Source: Cepaea nemoralis
Lineage: Eukaryota; Mollusca; Gastropoda; Stylommatophora; Helicidae
Direction: 5' to 3'
NCBI GenBank assembly: GCA_014155875.1
Contig: JACEFZ010002052.1
Coordinates: 186,001 to 250,000 of the forward strand
DNA: 64,000 bases
Position 1 is the first letter of the stretch; every line of letters begins with the position of its first letter. Of this stretch, positions 23,321 to 35,946 are shown piece after piece. The position numbers and the translations under genes were made by a program. Under the pieces are notes generated by a model that made no database searches, was not told the origin of the DNA, and saw nothing but the letters and a program-made list of their open reading frames with translations.

Positions 23321-23639
23321 ATATTGTGTGCTAAATATATAAACATATAATCCTGTTTGTAAACTTCCTTCTCTTTCATCAGCTTAACAGACAGAAATAT
23401 GTGTGTCACACAATAGAAGTATTACACGACAATAGTTGAACAAACAGTTTTATGCTAAACTCAATCTAACAATGAGCAATGTTTAAAAATATGAGGATAG
23501 GATATGGGACGAGTGAGAAAAAGAGAACACGAGGAAACTGAAAAAGATAGTAGAGAAGATAAAAACAGAGGCAGAGGCAGAAACAGGAAGACAAGGGAAA
23601 TAGCAGACATTAGAAAAGAGCAAAACAAGAATAAAAGAG

Positions 23640-23885
23640 TTAGTTGTATATCCTTTACAGGACATAGCAGTCAACTCCATCATTTTTGGCTGTTTGCGAT
23701 TCCTGGGCAAGTTTTATGTTCAGTAGTTTGCCATTGCTTTCTGAAAGACCGGCACTCATACCACTGAATGGAAACCAAAGCAAGGCGGTTTGCATCCAAA
23801 TCGCCCAGCAGCTGTGTTGCGAACACAATATGCAGGATTACGAATTGCATTTGTAACCCTTCGCCACATGGCCGGCAAAAGAAAA
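23640..23885 (-). mobile_element. SINE, family 2
   Basis: Complementary to the copy at 23065-23320: GTAGTTTGCCATTGCTTTCT and CGGCACTCATACCACTGAAT on the plus strand. Confidence 0.7.
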
Positions 23886-24254
23886 ACAGAGAAGAAAATG
23901 AGGACAGAGAACAATACTGAGACAGAGAAAACAAAGAGAAATGCAGATGTGAACAGATGCAGAGAGGGGTTGGAAGAATAAGGTGAAAGAGACAGATGGA
24001 TGCAGTGATGAAAGAGATGGAGATTAAGGAGACAGAAAAGGTGTAGACAGAGAAGAGAAAGACAGAGAATGAACGAACGAACGAAAAAACAAACTTTATT
24101 TTCAAGGGTAACAAATTGGGCACGCAGGCCCATCTTACATTTGGCCCTTCCAATCACTCATCTTTCGTTCATCAATAGTGCATGTTACGTTCACATAGGA
24201 AAAAACCATTGTCAAATGAATGTTGTAAACATAAACAATGCATATTACCATGTT

Positions 24255-25215
24255 ATGAGACACATCCCCCATGCACCACACATCCTCTACACACCCACAC
24301 ACACACACCCAGGCACACATACATGCCCCCACCCATCCTCCACTCACACACAGACATCCCCCATCCACCCACATACAACCTAGGCCCACATACATGCACC
24401 AACCCACTCACCCCCACACCTACACACATCTCCCCACCCATCTCATAACCCACACACACTCACCCACCCACACACCCCCAACCACTCAGCCAAGCACACA
24501 TCCCCACCCACACACATCTCCCTGTCACCCCACACACACTTGCAGCATCCACACATCCCCATTTACAAATATTCCCCCACCCACTCACCAACCCACACAC
24601 CCCCAACAACTCAGTCAAGCACACATCCCCACCCACACACACATCCCGCACCTACCCACACACACATCATCATTTACAAATATTCCCCCACCCACACAAT
24701 CTCCCCCACATCCCCACACCTACACACATCTCCCCACCCATCTCACCCACTCATACACCCTCAACCACCCAGCCAAGCACACATCCCCACCCACACACAC
24801 ACATCTCCCTGTCACCCCACATATCCCGCACCTACCCACACACACACTTGCCACCGCCACACACATCCTCATTTACAAATATTCCCCCACCCACACAATC
24901 TCCCCCACTCTCTCACACATCCCACACCCAATGACACACACACACCCCACCCATCCCCAACCTATCCACATTACCCATCCACACATCCTTCACCCACACA
25001 CACCTCACCCATACACACATATCCCAACCTACACACACATCTCCTCACAGATATACACATCCTCCACCCACACATCCACCATCACACACCCCGAACTGTA
25101 CACATCCCCCACACCACCTACACACACCCACTACCCACCAACACCCCCCCACCCACCCAAACACATACTCCAACCCACACATCCCCACATTTTCCCACCA
25201 CCCTCGTATCCCCTC
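24255..25215. repeat. CCCACACA-rich cryptic microsatellite
   Basis: About 960 bp of C/A-rich sequence on the plus strand, with embedded longer repeats (CATTTACAAATATTCCCCCA recurs at about 24560, 24670 and 24870). All apparent ORFs here (Thr-His-Pro runs) are by-products. Confidence 0.93.
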
Positions 25216-25559
25216 AGAGAGATGGAGGTAGCAACATGAAAAAGATAAAGAGAAGAAGATAGAGAAATGAAGGAGGCAGTTTCAATTACTCACTCATCTT
25301 CCGTACACGAAGTATATGTTATGCATTATGCATGTTACATTCATGTGGGGAAAAAACATGGTAATATGTATTATGAGCATATAAATAATACATAATAAAA
25401 TGTTAAGGTCGATAGAGACTCAGAAGGATGGATGAATAGTGACTGGATGGCCATGAAGACGGATAGACACACAGACACAAAAAACAGATGCACATAGATA
25501 CACACACATACACACCCACCAACCCAACTTTTTTTTTTACCCAATCAAATATGACAGGC

Positions 25560-25680
25560 ATCCACATAAAACTACACAGACAGATGAAGGAGACAGAGAG
25601 CTGAAAGAGACTGACAGCTGAGAGAGCTGAAAGAGACAGACAGCTGAGAGAGCTGAAAGAGACAGAAACACTGCAACAAT
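25560..25680. repeat. WAPL: Short tandem repeat at the donor side of a WAPL exon
   Basis: GAGAGAGCTGAAAGAGACAG with spacer ACAGCTGA, about three copies of 28 bp. In minus sense the unit contains TCTCTTTCAG, which looks like a 3' splice site. The exon at 25686 begins within a few bases. Confidence 0.85.
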
Positions 25681-25685
25681 CCCAC

Positions 25686-25754
25686 CTCTTGGTCTCCCTC
25701 AGGCTCATGCTTGTTGTACCAGGACCGGGCGTTGTACGTGGCTTTAGCTGGGGA
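25686..25754 (-). CDS. WAPL: WAPL exon SPAKATYNARSW
   Basis: The 69-bp exon (23 codons, phase 0 at both ends) follows a TTCTAG acceptor and is followed by donor GTGGGA. It encodes SPAKATYNARSWYNKHE, matching the vertebrate SPTKAVYNARHW segment just before the WAPL domain. It is short and flanked on its intronic donor side by a (GACAGCTGAGAGAGCTGAAA) type repeat beginning about 20 bp away. Confidence 0.9.
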
Positions 25755-26153
25755 CTAGAAGATGTGACAGGACATCAGTTATCAAACACGAACATTCATT
25801 ATCATAAACTCTTCTAAATTATTATCTTGTCAACTGGCGTTGTAAATCATGTCACCTCTCAGCCCTAAGTCATGTAGAACAATTTATCAAATATTGTCCC
25901 TTGACACAAGTCCAGTGCATACAATTCCCATTCTCTCTGCTGTTTACTTTTCAAGAATCTACACGTTGTTATAATCTACACAAGTTTATCATGTATCTTG
26001 GCTTTTATCTTTGTGAGGGTCCAACTCCTGTTATTACTATGACTAATACTACTCATGATTTTTTTTTTTGTCTTCTTTTACTTTGCTCCTCTTTTAATGG
26101 TGGGTGTGGTGGTAGTGGTTGGGTTTTGTGAGTGGACATGTATGTGTATGAAT

Positions 26154-28926
26154 TAGGGCTGTACCGGATTCAAATTTTTGAAATCCGGCCGGAGCCGGAT
26201 TTGGCTGGATTTATGAAGTGAGATCCGGCCGGAGCCGGAGCCGGATTTACAAATAAAAAAATAAAAATAAAATAACATACTACATCACTTGACTTAGGTG
26301 AGTGGAGTCACTCGACTGTTCATTACTGCAGTTCATTACTATAGACATGACAATGATGACATATACTCATATTAAATCATTTAAATGTAAAATAATTACA
26401 TTCACAGTAGAATAAGTAATTAAGTAATATTAAGTTCCATAAGTTCAAGATGAAACATAATACATAAGCACATAATGCTAATTTAGTAATTTTAATTGTT
26501 AGTTTTCAGTTTCAGTTTTTAGTTTTCACATTGTTTTCAGTTGGCAAATTATCAGCTCAGTTACAACTCACAACAACAGTACACTGAACAGATTGAATTT
26601 ATTGAAATACATTCATTTAGTAATTTCACTATTTCAGTCAGTCTTCATTATGGCTGTGAAGTTGAACTCTCAGAGTCAAGAAGAGACGAGTTGTATTTCA
26701 GGAAAATCAACGTCTCCGCATTTTCTGGTAAAAGGCTACTACGGTGGTCAGTGATAATGTCTCCTGCAGTACTGAACAGCCTTTCCGATGGCACACTTGT
26801 AGGTGGTGGTGCAAGAAATACCTGCGCCAGTCTAGCCATGCTTGGAAATCTTTGCTTATTGGCATGCCACCATGAAACTGGATCTGACTGTCGAGTTTGA
26901 AGTGGCTCTGACAGGTACTGTGTCACCTCAGTGTTAATGCTGTTGCCTTCGGCACTTGCAGAACGATCTGCGGTGGGATTTTCCTCGACAATTGTGTCAA
27001 AACAGCTCCATAGGCTGGACTCGTACTGTGTGGCAGTGCTCACAGAAGTCAAAACACTAGTACTACTACTACTAATAGTAGCTGATGGATCCTGTCGACT
27101 GACTGTGTTTGCTGAATCAATAATGGAGTTAGCTGCTAACAGCAGATGGGCTCGTGCATCACTTCTACCACGTTCGGAGAAGAAGCACAGCTTGAATCGA
27201 GGATCCAGTAGTGTGGCACAGGTGTAAATACTGTTGGATTCAATGTCCGCAAATCTGCTGCTAACAGCTTCAAGCAGGGCTGCTTTCATAGTTTTGATCC
27301 CAGCATCACGACCTTCTTTCTGGAGGAAAGCCATGAGTGTTTTCACTAATGGGATCACAACTGATATTGATGCCTGAGCTGCACTTATTTCACGTGTGAT
27401 TTCTTCAAATGGTGCCAAAGTAGCTACCACATTCTCCGTGACTGCCCACTGTTGTGCCGTTAGCCCAGTTACCGAATCAATTTCAAAATTTTCAACACAG
27501 TACAGGCTGATGCTGCGCCGTTGTTCTAACAGACGTCGTAACATATAGAACGTTGAGTTCCATCGTGTTGTCACGTCCTGGATAAGCTGATGTTGTGGTA
27601 GGTTTAATTCATTTTGAAGTTCATGCAAACGACTGGTTGCTGAAGAAGAGTGTTTGAAATGTCCTACCAATTTTCTTCCAGCACTGATGATGCCAGCAAC
27701 ATACTTTTGACTCAAAAGACCATCACGCACACACAGCTGCAGTGTGTGTGCAAAACATCCAACACTTGAATAGCTGCCATCACGAAAGCATTTGGCAATG
27801 TTGAATGCATTGTCTCTCACAACAACATGGCACTTCTCACGTGCAATTGACCACTCATCCAGCATCATTTCAAAATGTGCAAGCAAGTTTGTGGCCGTGT
27901 GATGTTCATCACATGCAGTACAATGGAAGACTACACTGCGGAGAACGAAGGAGTCTGTTAACCAATGGCCAGTGAGGCCCATAAATGACTGAGTGGTGTG
28001 TTCAGCTGTCCACGTATCTGTTGTGAATTATATGTAATCAGCGTCAGATATCATTGCTGCAATTTTTACCTTCAGACGTTTACACATGTCAGGAATGATA
28101 TGTTCAGCAAAGTACTTTCTTGAAGGCAATTCATACCTTTTTTCCATTGTATGCATCAACTCTCTGAAACCTGGTCGTTCCACTACTTGAAAAGGCTCCA
28201 TATCTATGGCTATCATTCGGGCTACGGCAGCATGAATGCGTTTAGCATTGGGACTGTTGATGTCCCAAATTTTGGCCCGGTCCCATGCCTGCACAATTGA
28301 CTGCTGGGTACTGCTGCTTGCTTTGTGCAAACACGGTCCCGGATTCATCATAGATGTGGTCGCCAATACACTGGCCTTCAGTGATGCTTTCTTTTCCATC
28401 ATTTCGTCATAGCTTTTCTTGTGCATCGATCGCAAATGGGTCTGCATTGATGATGTTGAGAAGTCTTTGGGGCGATCTGATCGTCCACGCGATAACTGTT
28501 TGTCACACAACTTACATATTACCTTCGCTGAATCATCGTCTTTAACCTTGAAGTAATCCCAAACGGCGCTGTATGACTTAGATTTTGATGCCATTTTATT
28601 TTATGGGCAAGACCAAAGAAATTTACGAAAATAAATATTCAAGTCCCACAAACTCATGAAGTAATGCACCATTAAAATTCAAAATGAGTGTTTTTTTTCT
28701 TAAAATTCTTATTTACATCAGCGAGAAATAGTAAACCGGAAGTGCTACTGTGCTATTGCCTAAAATTCGACGTGGCCTCATGAAACATGTACAGAAAATT
28801 CACGTGACTAGGCAACACAAATCCGGCCTAAATCCGGCAAAACTGGACCGGAGCCGGAGCCGAAGCCGGATTTGTAAAAATGGCCGGATTCCGGATTTGC
28901 CGGAGCCGAAATCCGGTACACCCCTA
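26154..28926 (-). mobile_element. hAT DNA transposon, nearly intact
   Basis: The 2773-bp element is flanked by a perfect 8-bp duplication, GTATGAAT, at 26146-26153 and 28927-28934. Terminal inverted repeats read TAGGGCTGTACCGGATT (left) and TAGGGGTGTACCGGATT (right, inward). Both ends carry clusters of the subterminal motif TCCGG/CGGAGCCGG. An 8-bp TSD with TAGGG..TGTA ends is typical of hAT elements. The whole element sits in the large WAPL intron. Confidence 0.95.
26648..28594 (-). pseudogene. hAT transposase with BED finger, one stop codon
   Basis: Starts MASKSKSYSAVWDYFKV at 28594. The N-terminal BED zinc finger (VICKLCDKQLSRG ... HLRSMHKK) binds transposon ends. The central part has the FTTDTWTAEHTTQSFMGLTG block, then VVRDNAFNIAKC, IQDVTTRWNSTFYML and the C-terminal dimerisation region PSERLFSTAGDIITDHRSSL. 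Only one defect is seen: an in-frame TAA at 28030-28028 just before FTTDTWTA; reading resumes in the same frame, giving about 648 codons in total. This is a usual length for this group. It may be a recently silenced copy. Confidence 0.93.
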
Positions 28927-28944
28927 GTATGAATACACGTGTGT

Positions 28945-29265
28945 GGTCACACCTGGTCATGCACTATTTTTTTAAGCGTTCGCTCACCTTGAATTCAAAC
29001 GGGGTCCATATATGTGTTCTTCTCATGCTCTGGACTGATTTGTGCATGTGGATTAACTTTCCCTATTACCAGCCTTCCTCACCATCAGGTGAACCCACTC
29101 CAACTTCTGAGGCACTTGTAATTTACGTCCCAAAGTCAAGAATTAGAAGTCAATCTTTTAGCCCAACTGACCAGTGGAGGGGTTGCAACCACTACCTCGA
29201 CATCAATACACCGGAAGTTTAAGAGCAACATTCAGTCATGCTGACCTACCTAACTTAGAGGCCTG
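28945..29265 (-). mobile_element. tRNA-derived SINE, family 1
   Basis: The plus strand shows GCCTTCCTCACCATCAGGTG, CCAACTTCTGAGGCACTTG and CAACTGACCAGTGGAGGGGT, matching the other copies in reverse. It lies immediately beside the hAT element. Confidence 0.72.
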
Positions 29266-29729
29266 CATATCCAAGAAGTATTGGTACAAAATTATATCAC
29301 ACACCTCTGATCTCTTGGATAATGAGATGGATACCTAGTCTTCTTAGATAAGGGCAAAATACAGGAGGTTGCTTGCACAAGTAGTGCATGTTAAACATCC
29401 CTTGGCAGTTGGAAATCACAAACTGTAGGACGAAGGGCTACTGCTCTGGCAAAACTTAAGAGTGGAATCTGTCTAGAGGCTGCAAACCTGACACAGATGC
29501 GTGCCAATGTTGGACACACTGACCTTTGAGGCGCATAGCTAGGTTTGTCACATTCAGCTCAAAAGAGGAATGCAAAAGAAGGAGAAGAATATAATCTTGC
29601 ACTGACAGCACAATGCGTCTTTCTTCAGGAAAACTACATATAAAAGGAAACTTATTGCTTGCTTACCAACCACCAATGATTTGCAGCCACATGTTACTAA
29701 TGTTTCAGCAGGACAAACAAACAATATAA
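29266..29729. other. WAPL intron, only decayed repeat traces
   Basis: AAACATCCCTTGGCAGTTGG near 29390 matches a block in the tRNA-SINE at 53620-54010 and decayed pieces near 18720 and 21430. Nothing else was recognised. Confidence 0.45.
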
Positions 29730-29738
29730 AACATACAT

Positions 29739-31830
29739 CAGTTATCAGTTATCAGTTATCAGTTGGGGTATCTTCGTTGCACTCCGGACATGTCCATAGG
29801 TGCTCAGATCCTCCCCCCAGCATATGCATCAGCGTCCGGTGGCTAATAGTGCCAGTTCTGTGTTGGTTGACGAGGCGCTTTGTTTTCCCGATGTACCTCT
29901 CGCGTCTGGCTGTGCCGATTCTTACTCCCAGGTCTTTCATCCTGGAAAGCGATGTGGAATCACTGGCGTCAAAATCCTCTGTTCTCGCCATATCTTTAAG
30001 GGCGTTAATGACATCGGCACGATCCATGGGCTGGCCATCTACAGGGGGTGCAGAGCCAGCCAATTTATCAGCTCGTTCATTTCCCTCGACTCCCGCATGT
30101 CCCGGGACGAAGATGAAGGTGACTTTGCGGACAACAGACTTCCGCAGCGACTCAGTCCACTGTCTACGTACAGATCCAGCTTCGACCTTCTGAATCATGC
30201 TCATTGAATCACTTAGTACACACACGTTGGTATAATGCTGTGATTCCAGCCATATGAAAGCCTGTGTAACTGCCATCACCTCCATCGTCATGCTGCTCGT
30301 GGTCATAGAGTGGGCACCACTGGATTCTTGAACGGTTCGGCCCGCTGAACGGGCCTGTAAATGCCCACGCACTTCTCTGCTGCTTTACAACAGATCCATC
30401 TGTATAGATGAGCACTTCGGGGCTATCTGAGTGATCATAGATGAGCGCGTTAACCTCTGCATTGACAGCGGCAGGGTTCTGCTCTCTGCACCGTCTGTCG
30501 AGTGTGATAATGCAGGAGAAGGTACACTTAAAAGCTGGAGGCACCGGCACCCATTCCTTGCCGGGGTTGATATTGGTAAGACTGCAGACCTGTCCGACGA
30601 CATCTTCCGCCCGACCCATCCATGATTTGCCCCTCTTTAGCCTGTCACCCTTTTCTCTGAATACAGCGTCATGCAGAGGGTGCTGCTCATCTGCACTTAT
30701 TTTAAGTATGCACGAGCTCTCCAGATCTTGATCCTGTGTTCCATTGTCGGGAAGTCAAGGAGGTATCTCATTGCTACACAGCTGGTGTCTCTCGTGCAGC
30801 CCAAAATGATGCGCATGGCTTCGTTTTGTACCTTTTCAAGTCTTCCAATCTGTGTAGGGCTGACAGTGAGGATGGCCAGGGCATACTCGATGCGTGAAAG
30901 CACAAGTCCTTGGAACAGAAGTAATAGCAGTCTTTGCTCGATATTGGCAGTCGCCATGACTCTCATTGCTGCCAAACCTTTTCGAGCCTTCGTTATGACA
31001 TAGTCGACATGATCTTTGAAGGACAGGCTACGATCAAGATATGTCATTGACTGGGTTCTACTCAGAATGCTCCCATCCATTCTTACTGCCGGCAGGTCTG
31101 TTTTCACAATATGGTTGTTTAGCGAGAACCATGTAACCGTTGCCTTTGCAGGGTTGACAAGGGCATCGGCATCAGCACACCATGAGGAAATTCGATCTAG
31201 TTCGCCCTGCATATAGTTGGCAACCGCCTGTCTATCTCGACCCTGTCGATACACGAGGATGTCGTCAACGAATGATAGAGTCCTACCCCTCCCATCCAAC
31301 TGTTGTTCAGTGATCGGCACCGTATACACGTTGAATAGTACTGGTGACAGTGGTGAACCCTGTGGCAATCCTGGACATATCGTTATCGGCTCAGAAGACC
31401 AACTCCCGCATCTTAGCACCACCTTCCTTTGGAGTAGAACTGCAGCTATCCATCGTACAAGGTGAGGGTGCACTTTCAGTCTGAGGAGGGTTTGCATCAA
31501 GTGCTCGAAAGATACTCTGTTATATGCGTCCTCTAAGTCTATGGCGGCCGCACATGTCTCTTCTCTGACCTGAAATCCTTCATAAACATCTTGAGCAAAG
31601 ACCGCCACATTCAGCCATGACTCTTTGTTGCGTCTGTATCCTCCATGTGTGGGCGGGAAGCAGCCGAGCTGTTCCAAGTCCCAAGCAAGTCTGTGTGCTA
31701 CAATTTTCTCCAGTAGCTTGCCAACAGTATTCTGCATCGTAATGATTCTGTAGCCGCTTATCTTGGAGTGGTCTTTGTTCGGTTTTGGCAGCGGCAGCAA
31801 GTAGCTGTGTAGCCATTCTTCTTTGACCTG
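29739..31830 (-). mobile_element. RNase H-bearing LINE (I/Nimb-like), 5'-truncated
   Basis: Flanked by AACATACAT at 29730-29738 and 31831-31839. The 3' end in minus sense is a (AACTGAT)n run (plus: ATCAGTTATCAGTTATCAG). It is truncated inside RT at 31830. The related plus-strand copy at 49795-51434 and the fragment at 19690-20070 belong to the same family. Confidence 0.9.
29752..31830 (-). pseudogene. RT-RNase H of the LINE, frameshifted
   Basis: RT (frame from about 31839 to 30697) has YLLPLPKPNKDHSKISGYR, AAIDLEDAYNRVSF, GLPQGSPLSPVLFNVY, SFVDDILVY and YVITKARKGLAAM. The usual YADD box is FVDD. The RNase H part (30619-29752, at least two frames with a shift near 30310) has IYTDGSVVK, SLTMEVMAV-type SSMTMEVMAV, VLSDSMSMI and FIFVPGHAGVEGNERADKLA, ending LVNQHRTGTISHRTLM and a WTCPEC motif. 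The protein would prime and copy LINE RNA at a target nick; truncation and shifts kill this copy. Confidence 0.9.
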
Positions 31831-31929
31831 AACATACATAAGACCAAGAAGCTACCCATGGGTGTATTCCAGACCTTCATGGTCCTAACCAATCAAAACA
31901 ATGCCAAACAAATATCCAGCTGGAGCTAA

Positions 31930-32256
31930 GGAGCTCGTTCTTTATGCGACGCTTTCGGCGGGTCGTCCTGCGGATAGAGGCAGAGCCACGTGAGAAAACC
32001 CGGGTCAATGAGGTCTTTCTGGTGACTGCCGATTCCACTGACGTTGAACTGTGGTTTCCGTGGAGGACTTTTGTGTTGGCATTCTGGCGGCGGCATTATG
32101 CACAGTATACCTGTGCGGGCTGTTAGATTGCAGAGACTCCTGTCTGTTCCACTTTTCACATTGGGAGCACTTTGTGTGATATTCACTGGCACAGGAACGG
32201 AGCATAATGGGGCGACCCGTTGCTGTGAAGTTGGAACCTCGACTAACTAACTAACT
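31930..32256 (+). mobile_element. Interspersed repeat with (CTAA)n end
   Basis: Contains GGAGGACTTTTGTGTTGGCA, TTCCACTTTTCACATTGGG and GGAACGGAGCATAATGGGG, then GACTAACTAACTAACTGA. It is the same family as the cluster at 16195-17850. Confidence 0.72.
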
Positions 32257-33379
32257 GATCTTGGTCCCTGGGAATCAACATCCTAGCATTCCAGGCAAAC
32301 CAGTTGCCGCTCAGTATCTTCCAGCAAATGTAATGTGTCGATGCTGACTGTCCCAGTAACACACTGGCTGTAAACACTTCAGATTTTCCCCCTTATGTGT
32401 CCCTCCTTGCTGGAACCACACTTAAAACCAAATTCAAATAACCTTAAATATGTTTCATATATTCTATATATTCTATATATTCCGGTATTCTATCTTCTGC
32501 TGGCAGTCATTCATAAACAGTCTTCACTATAACTCTGGCTCCTGTCTTACATGACCAGCTGTAAGCGTACATGCTGGTCTATGTATCTGGTAAATGCCCA
32601 TCACAGGTGGTGGGAGATGGCAGATAAAACTAAACATAGTCAGGAGCCCACACCTTTTTCTCAGAAGGCAGCAGATTTATTTTTGCAAATACAGGCTAAG
32701 AAAATGACTGAAGTATCAGGCACCAGGTAGAAATTTGTAGGCGCCATCGCATCTGGACTCCTGGATTTTTCTACCCCTGTGGGGAGGTCTAATATATAAC
32801 TACCAGATGGACAGATGTCAGGCAGGTGAAATGCCGTCTGGCAACTTCATTTTAAATTGTATCTAGACATCTGACTACCTCTTTCCTGTTTCTGGGAATA
32901 CCAATTGCATCTATGTCTAATTTTTTTTTTTTTCAACAAGCCACGCCTAGACTATTTTCTGGAGTATTCAGGGATACTGTCATCAATCACCTACAAAGAA
33001 GCATTTGCCAAGAGTTTTCTCACGTACAAGGGATTTCAACCCGCACGCACCACTAAAGATACAAGTGAGTCAACCAGAGGTAGGAAAAAACTAAACAGAA
33101 TTCAGGGGCTAATAGTTTTTTTTAAATAGGGGTTAAGAAAATGACTGAAAATGCAGATACCATGGGGTTAGACACCCTGGATTGTTCTAGCCCTAGAGTC
33201 AACACACCAACAATACAAACTTAATACACTGGGACCTGAGGGTTTGATCCCAGTCTTCTAGAGGATTCACCACCAGCCAACAAAAGCCGCCAATGCCAGC
33301 ACACACTAACTAGTCACTAAGCCACCGCTGTGATGAAATGCCTCGGATGGGTTTCAGAATACCTATCTCCTTCCTCAAG

Positions 33380-33382
<3 letters not shown>
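32257..33382. other. WAPL intron, nothing recognised
   Basis: No gene or clear repeat; a T-run near 32925 and short AT repeats near 32455-32485 only. Confidence 0.45.

Positions 33383-33461
<79 letters not shown>
33383..33461. repeat. (GA)n microsatellite
   Basis: About 40 uninterrupted GA units just upstream of the LTR element. Confidence 0.98.
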
Positions 33462-33466
<5 letters not shown>

Positions 33467-33654
33467 GATGCTAGCAATTAGCTTATCAGACAGACATCCC
33501 AAGGCAAAAAGAAGAGAGAAAACAAATGTATGAGACACAAAGATGTAAATTAGCAGGTACGACAAACAGAAAGCAAAATGTGATTTCAAAATCAAGTAAG
33601 ATGTCACCACAGCACAGAGCAGAAACTTTAAAATCTGTCTGATTTGAGAGTCAG

Positions 33655-35711
33655 TGTCACAAAATGAAACCGTGTGTTTATCCGGTTGATTATTACAGAG
33701 GATTTTCGGATTAAGCGGACGATCGACCAGCGACATCTATTTGTACTAACAGAGTAAACACAGTTGTACAGGTTACATCGTGTCAGCCCATAAACACATT
33801 TGGTGGTGAGGGAGAAGGATATGGAATGGTGCCGTTTGTCATCTATACTGCCGGACATCAGACGGAAATGGCTGCTGGGATTGTCACCACGGAACAGAAG
33901 AGTGACAAGTTTGTCAACATTTGAATGCAGATGGAAGCCGTGAGATCACAGGGGCAGATGTAAAACGGAAGTACCTAGTACGGAAAACAGTGCATCTGTC
34001 AATTCTTGGTTTCCGGAACATCAAGATGATTGGCAGCTTGGTATCGAAACTCTTTGTTGGGAGTTTACAGAAACTAGCTGGCTTGTTTTGAGAATCTAGG
34101 CAATTACTGACAACTTTGACAGGATTTAAGCCAGGAAAATAGTTCTTGACAGGGGATGATTTGCCACTGTGCCACCTGTGTGGGGGAGTAAAGGATAACG
34201 TCACGTGGACAACTTTGGTAGTTTGCCATATAAACTCGAGTTGAGATCAACTAGGGTGGACTTGAATAATGCTCTAGACAGAGTGCAGGGCACTGCAGTG
34301 CCAGTGGAAATAATATCTACCGTGTGTTAATTAGTGACTTAATTTTACACGTGCCTATATGGCAGATGTAGATATGATTTATAGGACTGCAGTAGTGCCA
34401 TTTAAGGTATAACCTATTATAATATATTCGTTATAATTACTTTAGGCAGTAGCCTTGTTAAACTATAGTGTGATGATTAGCACTGTTAGTGGAAACTAGC
34501 TAGAGTAGTGAAGTGATACTTGGCTCTGTTAGCTAGAATAGATTAGTGAAGTGTTGATAAGCTTTACTAGTTGAGTAATGAAGGATAATTGGGATCTTCC
34601 CGTAGGTGTCCCTGGTGGGCGGGGTTCCGCATTCTGTTTGCTGATATTTTTTCTTTGTCATAGCCTGATTCGACTCTAGGTGGGTAGCTAATCTGCTCTA
34701 TGACTAAGTCTAGTTAGCTAAAGATCATTAAGCAAGGTGATAGGCTTACACTCAGCCGAAAGGATCAGTGACTAGTACTATCACCAGATGTGTTGTTTCT
34801 ATCCTAGGTTCCCTACCAGATCCAAGGAAACTCTACAAGTTTTGGGAAAGAATTAAAAAACCCATTCTGAAGAACACCAGTTCAAGAGTCAATAAAGTTG
34901 CATACAGAAACGTAACTTACGCTAGAAGGAAATTGATTCATCAAAGAGAGTGATGCATACTGATGCACCACACAGCATCAGACAGTAGTAACGAACCGAG
35001 AACCGGCTAAGAGTACCTAGTGTTAGTACAGTAACAATTAACATTAGTAATTAGCACTTATGGACTGAAGTGGTTCGATGTGCAACGAGGATGATCTGTC
35101 GACTAACTAACTAACTAACTAACTGCGTACACACTGCAAAAGACTTGTGCAGTTTGTTTAGGAACATTAGGAACGGACATTGTGTAGAGTGCAACCGGTC
35201 CCTGATTAACTCTTAATACCACCGGTGTCTATTTCGGATGTTCATGAAATTGGATTACCAGAGGTCTACAGAGGCAAAGCATTATCCGGCAAGATGGTTC
35301 CGGCAACGGGTGAGACGTACTTGTTCTGACGTAACGTGCTGTGGTCTATCTTTGCTGTGATCAGCTGACTGAGTTGATGTCTGAGAGACAGAGTCTACAC
35401 ACTTTATAGAACACGTCACACATTTTCTTCGCATACACGTCTCATACACGTTACACTTTTATTTTAATAAATTAATCTTTATTAATTTCTAGAAGCAAGA
35501 GTTGTTGAGTATGTTGCGTTGGGGAAGTATGAGAAGGGGGCATAGTACGACAGTGTGAGAGTGATAGGAAAAGGTGTCCATAGGCTGATGGAGTGTGTTG
35601 GACGGAAGCTGGTGGATTCTCCAGAATATTGAGGGGGAAAAAAAATAATATTATAATGTGGGTGTCGGATCTCCTCACTCCAGGGACGACACTTTAAAGG
35701 AGGACACGACA
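33655..35711 (+). repeat. 5' LTR, 2057 bp
   Basis: Begins TGTCACAAAATGAAACCG and ends GGAGGACACGACA. AATAAA at 35466-35471 is a candidate polyadenylation signal. The segment 35055-35124 (TTATGGACTGA...GTCGACTAACTAACTAAC) matches the tail of the LINE at 51381-51434, so a LINE/SINE tail is built into the LTR. The reading frame at 34768-34953 is conserved in both LTRs but has no known domain. Confidence 0.97.
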
Positions 35712-35715
35712 TTAT

Positions 35716-35733
35716 TGGGAGCTCGTCCGGGAT
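35716..35733 (+). promoter_or_regulatory. Primer binding site, tRNA-Pro type
   Basis: TGGGAGCTCGTCCGGGAT starts 4 bases past the 5' LTR. It differs at one base from the well-known tRNA-Pro primer site TGGGGGCTCGTCCGGGAT. It would pair with the 3' end of the tRNA to start minus-strand synthesis. Confidence 0.85.
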
Positions 35734-35946
35734 CTTTGGACAGCGGGATCTCTCGTAAACGTGATCTTTGGACAGCGGGATCTATCGTAAACGTGATCCT
35801 TGGACAGCGAGATCTCTCGTAAACGGGATCCTTGGACAGCGGGATCTCCCGTAAACGGAATCCTTGGACAGCGAGATCTCCTGCAAGCAGGAACGTTTGA
35901 CAGTGGGATCTTCTGACAACGGGGTCTTTTGACACGGGATCCTTAG
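35731..35946 (+). repeat. 32-bp tandem repeats in the retrotransposon leader
   Basis: Six full units plus a part: GATCTTTGGACAGCGGGATC then a TCTCGTAAACGT-type end, at 35731, 35763, 35795, 35827, 35859 and 35891. Each repeats a CGGGATC core also present at the PBS end. The role is unknown; packaging or translation control are guesses. Confidence 0.93.

Noticed and set aside
24271..25262. Thr/His/Pro-rich ORFs
   Set aside because: Products of a CCCACACA-rich microsatellite.
34768..34953. 61-residue ORF in both LTRs
   Set aside because: No known domain; its conservation follows from LTR identity and the copies differ at several codons.
35731..35946. CRISPR-like repeats
   Set aside because: Contiguous 32-bp tandem units in a retrotransposon leader.
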